DNA of 21,711 nucleotides from Ophiothrix spiculata (taxonomy: Eukaryota > Echinodermata > Ophiuroidea > Amphilepidida > Ophiotrichidae). The translations under genes and the position numbers were made by a program. Where the stretch lies: the NCBI GenBank assembly GCA_000969725.1, contig JXSR01S008852.1; one strand, written 5' to 3'. The notes below the pieces were generated by a model. That model was not told where the DNA came from. It searched no databases and worked only from the letters and a program-made list of their open reading frames with translations. Below are positions 1 to 9,415 of this stretch, in pieces. Position 1 is the first letter of the stretch, and each line of letters starts with the position of its first letter.

Positions 1-1000
1 TAAAAAGTACCAAAACAACACTTCTTCCAAAGTGTATTTCCGAAAGTACAACACTATTTTTGTTTCCATTTCATTGTTACTGTTCTAATATGATTTCATA
101 CATCCTAATTGCAGCGATTGCTAATTTGTAACATAAGCGAGTAACATGATCTTAACAACACCTATCAAGTGAGCACCAAAGATAACAGTCACGTTGGGAA
201 TAATATTGTAATACAGACAACATGATAAATGCTATGATCAATAAGCATATGTGAACGATTACATTTCCATGTGTTATATATGTCGCTGTAAAACATCTCA
301 ACTGAACATGAATAAATTGTTAGCATACACGGATACACAAGGTAGATACACTTTTGCAAATTCCTGTCTTTGAACAGTCAAATACAGGAACACAGCTGCT
401 GGTATTCCACCTTAAAATTACCATTATGATCTAGGGAAGGGTTTTATAGCTTTTTAACAGTATTTGTATGAAGGGAAAACCACATTAAGTCATTGCAAAG
501 CACAATAATCTCCTAAACACGGTGAATTTCTGAATTATATTTTGATGGTAGAATATTAGCAGCAGGATTACAGTACTAAATCATAAAAAACATTATTTTT
601 TCTAATAGTGTAGCTATGTATACAAAAGTGAAATATAATAATGCTAAAACCAGAAATTTGACAAAATTAAAAGCCACTTCCTTTCATGTAAATTCAGATT
701 AGTGCTTAATTAAACATTTTCTTTAAATTTCCATTGAGAATTCTCCATTTAAATATTTCAGACTTTTCACATTACCATTGACACCAACGAAGCAAATGTA
801 CACATCAATACTATCTCATGAGTCACTCTGCTCATTAAATTGTAACATGATCTACTAATATAGGTCTCCAAAGCATTCTTAACAACTCAAACCAACAGCC
901 ATGGCGCCCCATATCTTTGTCTTCAATGTAGGGCTAGACTCCACCATTTCATTGTGAAATTATTGGGTTTGTCAAATAATGAGGGAAATCCTGAGCCAAG
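1..1000. other. No gene seen; AT-rich intergenic or intronic DNA
   Basis: I see no credible exon, RNA gene or end-matched element here. The composition is AT-rich with scattered short A and T runs, and stops are frequent in every frame. The stretch from about 900 to 1000 is less AT-rich and runs directly into the 245-bp tandem repeat, so it may be the flank or the unrepeated part of the same repetitive element. Confidence 0.5.
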
Positions 1001-1490
1001 TTTTTAGCATGGGGAGGATGACACGTCTACCCTCCAACACACATTCACTCACTCCACCACATTTTGACATTGGTCTTATAATATGGGTGACTTATTTCAT
1101 TTAAACAGAACCAAAGGTTTTAATATTGACCTGACAGTTCCGTCTTATAATATTTAAAATTCATAATCAAGTAATTGATTTCTCAAAAATAAAACATATC
1201 TTCAGTAGATATAAAATTTAAAACTTTATATCTACTGAAGATATGTTTTTAACATGGGGAGGATGACACTTCTACCCTCCAACACACATTCACTCACTCC
1301 ACCACATTTTGACATTGGTCTTATAATATGGGTGAATTATTTCATTCAAACAGAACCAAAGGTTTTACCACTGACCTGACCGTTTTGTCTGATAATATTT
1401 AAAATTGATAATCAAGTTATTGATTTCTTAAAAATTAAACATATCTTCAGTAGATATAAAGTTTAAAACTTAATATCTACTGAAGATATG
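1001..1490. repeat. Two-unit tandem repeat, 245-bp period, each unit ending in a hairpin
   Basis: Unit 1 spans 1001-1245 and unit 2 spans 1246-1490. They align without gaps at about 93 percent identity by eye. Both begin with a T run and 'catggggaggatgaca' and both finish in an inverted repeat around 'catatcttcagtagatat'. In unit 1 the hairpin arms are 1191-1215 and 1225-1249, 25 bp and perfect, with a 9-base loop. In unit 2 they are 1440-1460 and 1470-1490 with one mismatch. There is no open frame. A tandem core with hairpin boundaries occurs in some Helitron-like or MITE-derived satellites, but I cannot identify the family. Equal unit length and high identity point to a fairly recent duplication. 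Confidence 0.9.
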
Positions 1491-1606
1491 ATTATTTAAA
1501 ATCATCATTCTAATTTCAAAATAATAATTTTGATAACGTGGTATTTGCATTTTTAATCTTTTACACATCTGATAATTTTAGTGAAAAAATAATCTCTGTT
1601 TAATAT

Positions 1607-1770
1607 CAGGGATGCAAGTCACTTAAGTAAAAATTTCCTGAAATGTCTTAAAAATTACTTGAAAAGATCACTCTTCTTAATCTTTTATATAGGACAAAAT
1701 GTCCTGAAAACAAGATATTTTCAGTACGATTTCCTGAATTCAGGAAATTTCCTGAAAACTTACATCCCTG
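1607..1770. mobile_element. hAT-like MITE, 164 bp
   Basis: The left end reads CAGGGATGCAAGT and the right end is the reverse complement of CAGGGATGTAAGT, giving terminal inverted repeats with one mismatch in 13. Subterminal 'aaatttcctgaa' is also inverted at both ends. A direct 'taatat' sits immediately outside each end (1601-1606 and 1771-1776), as expected of a target site duplication. CAGGG-type termini are usual for hAT elements, but hAT duplications are most often 8 bp, so the superfamily is tentative. Inside the right half, near 1733-1744, is the palindrome 'cctgaattcagg'. No transposase is encoded, so the element is non-autonomous. Confidence 0.75.
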
Positions 1771-1871
1771 TAATATACAAATTAACTTATTTATTAATTA
1801 CATATCTCTTTGATAACCAAAATACTTCAATTTTTATTTATAACTTAAATAATTGATTTTTGAAATACTGT

Positions 1872-2081
1872 ATCCACTAATCCAATTCAATTGTTTTCCA
1901 ACTGACAAATTCTTTGAATTAATTTATTTCTGTACTCAAAAAGTTCACCAAACCATCATATTCTATTTCTGAACCATTATCAAAGTATTTTCAACCATAT
2001 TCGGCATGTTTGTATGAAATAACTCAATTGTAAAGGCGATGTACATTCAGAAAATAGGTAGTTGAATTGGACGAGTGGATT
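1872..2081. mobile_element. Small terminal-inverted-repeat element, about 210 bp
   Basis: The left arm 'atccactaatccaattcaa' at 1872-1890 is the reverse complement of 2063-2081 apart from two adjacent mismatches, so 17 of 19 bases pair. The interior is AT-rich and has no open frame. I could not find a clear target duplication, so the true ends may lie a few bases further out. The layout suggests a MITE of unknown superfamily. Confidence 0.5.
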
Positions 2082-2135
2082 CGGTATCTTATTGCAATAC
2101 AATTAAACGCAACATAAATACATTTCTCTAGATAC

Positions 2136-2161
2136 TACCAGCAGATTGCAATCTGCTGGTA
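2136..2161. repeat. Perfect 26-bp palindrome
   Basis: The sequence taccagcagattg is followed directly by its own reverse complement with no spacer. It could extrude as a cruciform or be the remnant of a self-complementary element. Nothing around it suggests a terminator or an RNA gene. Confidence 0.85.
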
Positions 2162-2358
2162 TATATCAACAGACAATTAACAAGTTAATTATAGAGCCTA
2201 CCATCAATCTTTATTTTCATTTTAAGAATTAATTATAAAGCTGCATTAAAAATCTTGCCAAAAATGCACAATATATGTTCTGAACTGTCCAATTTCCGGT
2301 AAAATCGGACAGCAATATCGGACAGAATACAAAATATCAGATTTTGAACATAATGATC

Positions 2359-2414
2359 AAATTGGATGGATTTTTTTCATGATCTTTTTGTATCATGCTC
2401 AATCCATCCAATTT
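2359..2414. repeat. Inverted repeat with 14-bp arms
   Basis: The arm 'aaattggatggatt' at 2359-2372 pairs perfectly with 2401-2414. The 28-base spacer contains an inner inverted pair, 'catgat' and 'atcatg'. The structure resembles a decayed foldback element. No target duplication is visible. Confidence 0.7.
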
Positions 2415-3581
2415 TATATCAAAATCATCTTAACATTACTGTAATCAACAAAACAATGAAGGTTTGCCCCAGCATATAACCAATTAGTCATTGCCGTGTT
2501 CAAACTGGTGATCCACTGATTTGACATCCAGCAGTGCAAATATTGCTGCATTACTTATTTTCTTATTCAACTGATCATACCATTATTTGAATTTTACACT
2601 GACTCAACTTGAAAGTTCCTTAATTGCTTGGATTCCCAGTTAATTTTTGCCAAAATAATCTAATCACTATGGTTACTATGCATTATTGTGTTGTGTATAA
2701 AATAAACAAGACCCGAACTAAATTCCAGTTCATGCTTGAAAATGGTTACTACAAACCTCTATGTGAGATGTGCTCTGTCTCTGAGAAAATTAGCAGAAAG
2801 TTGCAAATTTCAAAATTGAGTTTATTACGTATTTCATCTCCACATTCTAACCTTTCGAATGATATAAGTCCTACTTTCTTTCTTCATTTTGCATTCTGAG
2901 ACTCAAATCCAAGGCAGTCAAGAGAAAATAATTGGCCACAAACCAAGTTTAAAGTTGGAAGGTTATAATTAACTATAACAGCAAAAGGTGATCAATTAAC
3001 AGTACACTTACTTGCATAATCAGCTTTTTGGACTTACCATATAGCTAAAAATTTGCATGAATGCATTTAACATAAAAATGGAAAATTGGCCAAACCACCA
3101 ATTTTTAACATAAGAAGCTCAATTTATTCAAAATCTTCATTGGAGACTTTGTGCTCACTATGCTGGAGCACGACTCATAATCAAATAGTCCAATCAAATG
3201 TGAAGGTACAATCGATTATTCTGATGTAATTAAAAAGTGTCCTTTTTCGGTAAAAAGAAGAACTTCAAGAAATAAATGTATGCTGAAAATGTTATTTGAC
3301 TCTGATCATTTGTTTTCAAGTTTAGAGCCTGACAAACTCCAAAGGCTACTGTGTTGTACATGTATGTACATATGCAATGTAATTATTATTAGGCTAACCC
3401 TTTTTAAGAAAGATTTCAGATGTTGAAAAAGATAAAGGCTTATGATTCTAATTATCTTAAATTTAAAAGAGGGTTACAGGGCTCTGGACTATGTATGACC
3501 CTTCAAGAGTAAATTAGGTGGTGCCTTTGGTGATTTGATTGGAGATGTTAAAGTCTATAAATATTCCTTTCGAAGATAGAA
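2415..3581. other. No gene seen
   Basis: This interval is AT-rich, with open frames no longer than about 90 codons and no recognisable motif. I found no strong inverted or tandem repeat and no intact transposon ends. Confidence 0.45.
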
Positions 3582-3705
3582 AATCTACAAGTAGAAATTA
3601 ATTACCATATACATTTTCTTGCAATAATTGTTGTAACATTGATAATCTACAAGTAGTGTTGCATGACCATACATTTTCATACAATATTTTTCTATCATTA
3701 ATGAT
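3582..3705. repeat. Degenerate two-unit tandem repeat, 62-bp period
   Basis: Both units begin with 'aatctacaagtag' (3582 and 3644). They then share 'accatatacattttc' in unit 1 and 'accatacattttc' in unit 2, followed by a similar 'caataattg' or 'caatattt' segment. The similarity is moderate, about 70 percent by eye, so this is an older duplication than the 245-bp pair. Confidence 0.6.
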
Positions 3706-4570
3706 TCATGGACAGGGAGTGATCTCTTCCCCATGCATTTGTCAAGCCATAAGGCAGATATCCCTTTGGTACCCAAAGATTTTGTCAAATTAGTATCCAC
3801 AAGGAATTGTTGCACACCTTCAGTAATGAAAGCTAAACGAAGCATGTATATTGACCGCAACCGCTACGGGAAAAACCCGATTCACTGAAACAGTCTTCTA
3901 TTCGGAGTGAAAGGCAGGCATTTGGGAATCCATCAGTTTGGTAAATTTAACAGTATTGTATCATTCAGGCATTCAGTAATACCCAAATGACAGTAAGAAC
4001 TATCAGCTTCAAGCAATATCCATCGTCACACATTGTTCTTCCTGGTGTTAATACCACTATTTTGTTAGTGTGATACATACAGGTTCATGATTATGTCGGT
4101 CAATATGTATTTCAGATAACTCTTCGCTTTTTAAAGGTTCTGATCATATTCTCACCCCAGGGTTCAACCGGAAGTAGTATATTTTTTGATGTCAAATATA
4201 AGCCCATATTTTTCTGATTCTAACTCCAAATTTCACCTCAAAATTCTTTATAGTTTTGGAGATATAGCATAAAATGTAAAATTAATTGGTATACCTATTG
4301 TCCATTTCTTTTGTATTTACATAACAGCCTCAACCCCAGGATTGCATTCTTTCCTTTGCCTCTCAGGAGAAAACAAGATGCATGCCAAGGTTGAAACTTT
4401 GCACAATGCATTTCAGATGTCAAGGTCAATCAGTTAAAAGTAGATTACACATATCCTAAAATAAGAACCCACACCTTTAATTTGAAATTCCTTCATCCCA
4501 TACTGTCAAAATTAACACATTTGATCAGAGTCAAATAACAGTACCTCACCCCTGCAAAAACCAGTAGACT
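3706..4570. other. No gene seen
   Basis: This stretch is unassigned AT-rich DNA. The open frames that cross it are short and carry no family motif. No transposon ends were recognised. Confidence 0.45.
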
Positions 4571-4640
4571 TTGAGCCAAGCGCCGCAGAACATTTTTATG
4601 ATTTGGCGCTTTACAAATTTTATTGATTGATTGATTGATT
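4571..4640 (+). mobile_element. SINE or LINE 3' tail with (ATTG)n
   Basis: A stem formed by 'agcgcc' (4579-4584) and 'ggcgct' (4605-4610) is followed by 'ttacaaattt' and then about four ATTG repeats ending at 4640. A GCGCTTTACAAA-type hairpin followed by a short microsatellite is the usual 3' terminus of many SINEs and partner LINEs in marine invertebrates. Only the tail is recognisable, and how far the element extends upstream is unclear. The next element begins within a few bases of the tail. Confidence 0.6.
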
Positions 4641-4644
4641 GCAA

Positions 4645-4909
4645 CATATATGTGATGACTCACTGCAAAAAGGGGGACTTTGCGACAGAACACTTTTCAA
4701 GAAACAGGTGAAAATAGGCCGCGAATAATAAAGAAAATAATACGAACTTCAAGCAGATTTTCTGTTGTAAAATTTGATTGCCTTGATCAATTTCAACAAA
4801 TAAAGTGTCATTTTTTAGCTTAGAAAATGTCGCAACAGATGAAATGAAAAAATCAAAATTGATATCATCTGCAAAAACCCCCCTTTCGGGGTGAGCCATC
4901 ACATATATG
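4645..4909 (-). mobile_element. MITE family M, copy 1, about 265 bp
   Basis: The left end CATATATGTGATGACTCAC is matched by the reverse complement of the right end, CATATATGTGATGGCTCAC. The inverted similarity continues for roughly 40 bp through a G-rich stretch (agggggactttgc on the left, gggggg then tttttgcag on the right). The reverse complement of the whole copy aligns with the second copy near 12865-13125, including 'aaattgatca' and 'caaattttacaacagaaaa'. No transposase is present. The exact end is ambiguous because the termini are themselves palindromic (CATATATG). Target duplication candidates are CAA or an AT-rich ATAT core. Confidence 0.85.
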
Positions 4910-5997
4910 CAAATATCCCCATCCCAATCTCTCCTCAAACCACCCTTTGCCCCGATTAAAGTAGGTTCAACACTCTTTGTCTCTACATCTTATCCAAATG
5001 TGCGCCGTACTCATTACAACACATTCAGAATTAGCACATCAGCTAGGAACCAAATCACAACACCTTTAGACAACAAATACGATGCATGAACTGCGTGGCC
5101 TTTTAAGCTTTGATTTCAAGATATATCTTGTTTCTTGTAAGTCTCGTCCATCCAATTAATTCCACAAGAAATGCTCGGTAAAATCAATTGAACCTTCTCT
5201 GCTTTCAAACACAATTAACCTTTCCCATACAAACAAGTGTGCTGGTCCTTCATTCTAATTCGCACAGTAAAACACAGTATGTAAAGTTCTGCTTTTTTTA
5301 TGACGATCAATGCTCTTTCCAGGTCCATAGCTAGGATTTGTCAGGGGTACGGGATATTCAAAAAGTGGACCTTTTGATAGTAACGTTTTAGTTTTGGTCA
5401 ACCCTAAACTGATTTCAGTGGTTTAAAAATTTTGCTTAGTATAATTTTAACAAAATAAACATTATGATGGTGTTTTGTAGTTTTTTGTGAAAAGAACCTT
5501 CCCATCATGCCTGGTAATGAATGTAAGTGATGAAACATAGCACAGTTAGCAGACCTCATTTTGCACAAACATCAATCATTACAACTTGTACAAAAATCCC
5601 ATAGCTAGCATGATTGGAATGTCCTCATATCTTAATTCTTTTCTTTTTGTGGATCTTCTTGTACTTTTTGATGGACTTTTATTGTACACAATAGCTGACT
5701 TTAATTCATTATCTGTTTTGAAACATTATAGTTTGAGTAAGATTGTTTAGAAAAAATGGCTGTAAAGCATAACAACAATAAATAAAACAAAATTCTCATG
5801 AAAACATCAGTTAAAAAGATGATACATCCTAACGGTTGAACTTTCAGACCCTTGATAACTGACCAGACCCAATATGATATCAATATCTATATCAAACTAC
5901 CTCTTTTTCATTTACAACAAACATATTCACCATTGCAGATTGTCTTGTGGAGTCAATCTAATTTAAAGACATACATATGCCCCATGGGACAATGCTT
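4910..5997. other. No gene seen
   Basis: This is AT-rich unassigned sequence. A direct 'ccatagctag' appears near 5325 and again near 5600 but has no supporting structure. No open frame resembles a known protein. Confidence 0.45.
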
Positions 5998-6330
5998 AAT
6001 TTAAAGATGGAATCAATTTCATTTAACACTGCACACATCACACCTACTATATACAGCTTTATAGTCTGTCCAGGGTAGATGATAAACAACAAAGTCTTTG
6101 TAGCAATTAATTTACAAAAGAAGAGACATCGGGATAAGCGTGTCTGCAAATGTTAATGATCAGTTTGTAGAGATAAGATGATGTGAAGGAGAAGAGACGA
6201 TTCATTTACATAACTATCGTAGTCCTCTGGGGTGTTTAGCAAAATAAATCGCTGATGAGCCACTGCAGTTATGTCTCGTAAACATGCTATCTGTAACCTA
6301 ACACTTGTGGTATCCCGTATTATGAGAGTA
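5998..6330 (+). repeat. Copy 1 of a dispersed direct repeat of about 330 bp
   Basis: This segment aligns in the same orientation with 7251-7578, offset by about 1252 bp. Shared blocks include 'tcatttaacactgca', 'agtctgtccagggc/t', 'tttgtagcaattaatt', 'atgttaatgatca', 'cgtagtcctctggg' and 'aaataaatcgct'. Identity is about 75 to 80 percent by eye, with small gaps. I see no coding frame preserved between copies. It could be an unidentified transposon or a local segmental duplication. Confidence 0.85.
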
Positions 6331-6364
6331 TTGTCTATGAACGCTCATCTAAATTTGCATTTTG

Positions 6365-6695
6365 ACTTTAATAAAAAATAAAAATATCCAGTACTTATAT
6401 TGCACTATTAACCGTAGTTTCATAGCGCTTGACTTTATTATTATGTTGTTATTAGGAAATCATCACATCATTTCCCCTCAACTAGATCGCAATAATAAGA
6501 CGCTGACCTATCAGAACTTAGATTGTAATATTTTCCCCTCAACAGCTCCCCAATACGCTTGGGTCAACGAAGCAATTAAGATTAAATGTCTTGCCCAAGG
6601 GCATAACCCGTTGACCGTAGCGTGGCTTGAAATTGCGACCTCTTGGCTCGGAATCCTGCACTGTTTCACTAGACCACACGAGCTCCCGTCAAGCA
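6365..6695 (-). mobile_element. tRNA-derived SINE, minus strand, copy 1
   Basis: Read on the minus strand, the element starts with a degenerate tRNA-like head. An A-box-like 'tggtctagtg' lies near 6675, and a decayed B-box region follows 'gaggtcgcaatttcaag' near 6620-6640. Next comes a body with 'cccttgggcaagaca', 'gacccaagcgtattgggg' and a degenerate ATT/AAT stretch. The tail is of the AGCGCTxTGAAACTACGG type, near 6420, and ends in an A/T-rich run around 6365. CCTTGGGCAAG next to a tRNA head and the GCGCT tail are common in marine invertebrate SINEs. The degenerate B box shows it is old and not a functional tRNA. A related fragment lies on the plus strand at 11594-11763. Confidence 0.75.
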
Positions 6696-6718
6696 TCCCA
6701 TTAGATGCTGAAGTCCTG

Positions 6719-7031
6719 TAAAGCAATACTATAAGATTTTTATCAAAAATGGTTTATATCTAAAAGCGTTGTCAAGTGTATTTTGTGAAAAAAATTGATT
6801 TGCCACCAAATAATGGATAACTTACTATATGCATGCTTTCCTATACTAATACATGTGGATTATCCCGAATTTAATTCAACAAATGGCCATAACAAAACAA
6901 GTAAGCATCTTTGAGCCAAATCGTTTAGAGGGTATTCATATCTACCAAAAACAAACCCATTAAGCCCAAAAAATCAAAAGTCATGGGTGACAGGGGGCGT
7001 TTCATTTTTAACACTTTATAGTATTGCTTTA
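6719..7031. mobile_element. TIR element, 313 bp, probable TA insertion
   Basis: The 16-bp arm 'taaagcaatactataa' at 6719-6734 is perfectly inverted at 7016-7031. Weaker inverted similarity continues inward ('gatttttat' on the left, 'aaaaatg' region on the right). Each arm begins with TA, which could be the duplicated TA of a Tc1/mariner-like insertion. The interior is non-coding. It lies about 25 bp from the SINE head, and both lie between the two copies of the 330-bp direct repeat. Confidence 0.7.
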
Positions 7032-7250
7032 AACTTATATTAAATGAACGGTTTATAGAAAAGCTATCTGTAGCTCATGACAATTATAACGTTAATAGAC
7101 GTGGATCCTTTTAATTGTGAAAACAGAGATTTTCAAATAGTATCTGAAACTTTTAAAACACCTCTTTCAGATTTTGGAATAAATGTGCAAACGTCACTCA
7201 GACCGGCTTTGCATACCACTTGGGATAACGTCTTGTATACTGCTTTAATA
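7032..7250. other. Spacer between TIR element and direct repeat copy 2
   Basis: Short AT-rich sequence with one 75-codon open frame that has no family signature. It has no counterpart upstream of direct repeat copy 1. Confidence 0.4.
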
Positions 7251-7578
7251 GTTCAAAGATTTAATCAGATTCATTTAACACTGCATACATCACACCTTCT
7301 GTAATAGTCTGTCCAGGGCACACGGATAAACAACAACATCTTTGTAGCAATTAATTAGTAATGGGAGAGACATTAGGATAAGGATGTCTGGTAATGTTAA
7401 TGATCATTTTGCAGAGATAAGATAATGTGAAGAAACAGTGACAATTCCTTTACATATCGTAGTCCTCTGGGATGTGCAGCCAAATAAATCGCTCGTGAAG
7501 TACTACAGCTATGTCACATAAGCAAGCTATTTTATTTAGCCTAAAGCTGGTGATATCCATTGATCATAAATGATGGTA
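7251..7578 (+). repeat. Copy 2 of the dispersed direct repeat of about 330 bp
   Basis: Same orientation as 5998-6330. Relative to copy 1 it lacks a short piece near 7300 (the 'atatacagcttt' region) and has several small indels. The 5' and 3' limits are soft: similarity fades around 'gtggtatccc' in copy 1 and 'ggtgatatcc' in copy 2. No TG...CA ends, primer-binding site or polypurine tract was noticed. Confidence 0.85.
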
Positions 7579-7993
7579 TTAAATTCGCATACTAATCAAA
7601 GATGGTCAAGTCTCTTGTTTTATTTCCCATTCTATATTCGAGTCCCTAATCGCCATTAAATGAACTATTTGGATGAGTTGAGAGACAATTTCTGGCTCCT
7701 GAAAGTTATGGCTTTAAAAATGTTGGTAAAGCTTACAAAAAAGAATACAAAAATGACTGCATCATCAATCATTTAGTATTGAAACCAATGAAATTATTGC
7801 ATGTCTATACTGGTACTGAGTACACAAGCAGAACATGCACATTTCTGCAAAAGATGATGACCAAAATATGTTTCCATGTTCAAAATGTTCCAAGAAAATC
7901 AAGAAGATATATTAAAAAAGACAATTCATAATCCACTTTTCATCCTCAAGGTCACCTCTATCAAAAATTAGTTTTTGAGCTAATAGAATACAT
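7579..7993. other. No gene seen
   Basis: AT-rich sequence without recognisable coding or repeat structure, ending where the 34-bp inverted repeat around the foldback elements begins. Confidence 0.4.
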
Positions 7994-8493
7994 TATATAA
8001 CTCATCCATAGATTCTAGTCATTTGATTGGTAAGATTGTAACACATGACCATTTGTCATTTTTACTATCACTATCATCAGTTTGATAGTCTTTATTATAT
8101 CATGATTGCAGTGATTTGAGCCGTGCAAAAATTATTTTCCATTGCACGGCATGAAACAAACCTGTGTGATATCATGATATAAAACAAATATTGAATGCCT
8201 ATGCACGTGCAATAGTACAAAATATATCATTCGGTCAAATTAATTTGGACTGATCCATTTCACTCGGCTCCGCCTCGTGAAATAGAAAAGTCTAAGTTTG
8301 ACCTCATGATATATTTTGTACTATTGCACTCTCAGTCATTCAATATTTGTATACTATCACTTTCATCTGTTTGATAGCATATCAATACTACAGTGTACAG
8401 TAGGGACCTATTGCTTTGTGCTACATGGGTATAATGGTTAAGTACAGTATAAATGTGTTATCAAATGACTAGAATCTTTAGATGAGTTATATA
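7994..8493. mobile_element. Composite element bounded by a 34-bp inverted repeat
   Basis: The arms 7994-8027 and 8460-8493 are inverted copies with two mismatches; they begin 'tatataactcat' and contain 'gattctagtcatttgat'. Between them, in order, are a 27-bp block starting 'tactatcac' (8063-8089), a hairpin with 9-bp arms 'gccgtgcaa' (8120-8128 and 8142-8150), foldback 1, and a direct copy of the 27-bp block (8352-8378). The unit may be a 500-bp TIR transposon that captured or includes a foldback. The alternative is that the outer arms are target sequence rearranged by it. Confidence 0.7.
8184..8350. mobile_element. Foldback element, copy 1
   Basis: Nearly the whole segment is one large inverted repeat with its centre near 8270. 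The outer ends are 'acaaatattgaatg' and its complement. A 24-bp block (8207-8230) is perfectly inverted at 8306-8329. The centre reads 'tttcactcgg', 'ctccgc', 'ctcgtgaaa'. Overall arm identity is about 80 percent by eye. The related foldback at 8493-8663 shares the outer ends and the centre but differs in the middle of the arms. The element has no coding content. Confidence 0.85.
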
Positions 8494-8663
8494 AAACAAA
8501 TATTAACTGCTTATATTTGTGTGATGGTAAAAATATACCATCCCTCATTGAAAGATTACTTGTTCCATTTCACTTGCCTATCGGCTCGTGAAATGGAACA
8601 ATCAACCTTTCAATTCGGGATGGTATATTTTTACCATCACACTCATGAGCAGTTAATATTTGT
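8493..8663. mobile_element. Foldback element, copy 2
   Basis: Inverted repeat with outer ends 'acaaatattaactgc' and its complement. A perfectly inverted 26-bp block occurs at 8519-8544 and 8617-8642, and the centre is 'tttcacttgcctatcggctcgtgaaa'. It starts exactly where the right arm of the 34-bp inverted repeat ends. A 91-codon open frame runs through it on the plus strand, but it is a by-product of the palindrome and not a gene. Confidence 0.85.
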
Positions 8664-9305
8664 ATATTACTGTTTCAATGTTACAAGTCACAAATCATTC
8701 TTGCATAAGTGCTTGCGTTTTGGAGAAATTCTGAGAAGTGTGTCATTTTCAGTTTGAGGCCTCAACAGTAATTACACCACAGCAGCCTATGATAAGTTTG
8801 AAAATGTTGAAAGTTTGTAACTTGGAAACAAATGGTCAGAATCAAGTGAAATTTGCCATATACATTTATGTTGTACTCTTCTTTCCATTGAGCTAGAAAA
8901 GAGGTGAGGTTGTTAACACATCGGAATCATGAATTACACCTTTCAAGTAATTAATAAAATCATCACATTCTCATCCCCATGGCTAAACCAGAACATTTTC
9001 TGGTGTCAAATGAAAGCTTTCTTATTATAAATCCAAAATTGTATTTTTATTTCTCTGCATATTTTGAAAATAGAGCTTGTAATGTTAAATTTATAGCCAT
9101 TCCCACTATGTGCAATGACTTTTATATTTACATCACCAAATGGATCAAACCACTAATAAAACAACTTCAAACAAAACATTTTGTACTCGACAATTTCAGA
9201 CGTAAAAATTAATACTCTTGGTACAGGACCATTCTTCATATCAGGTATTTGCATTTATATTCAATAATTCCCTGCACTCTGAACTTTCGTTTCAATTGTC
9301 TAAAG
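8664..9305. other. No gene seen
   Basis: AT-rich unassigned DNA with no repeat ends or exon-like segment recognised. Confidence 0.45.
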
Positions 9306-9415
9306 CAGGGATTCTAATCTAGCACCATACGCGCCCTTTGACTGTTTCAGATTTGCTCTTTCAAAAGGCAAAGAAATACATTAGAAATACACTGAAAAAT
9401 AGATGCATGTGGCGC

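Noticed and set aside
1001-1490. CRISPR array
   Set aside because: Only two long units with no short spacers, in what is evidently a eukaryotic context.
5320-5610. TIR element suggested by two 'ccatagctag' words
   Set aside because: The words are direct, not inverted, are only 10 bases long, and have no supporting flanks.
6600-6695. A tRNA gene on the minus strand
   Set aside because: The A-box-like segment is present but the B box is degenerate, no full cloverleaf is evident, and the sequence continues into a SINE body and tail.
5998-7578. The 330-bp direct repeats as a pair of LTRs
   Set aside because: No TG...CA termini, primer-binding site, polypurine tract or internal coding region was seen, and the interval holds a SINE and a TIR element.
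8482-8757. 91-codon open frame on the plus strand
   Set aside because: It runs through both arms of foldback 2; the frame is a by-product of the palindrome.
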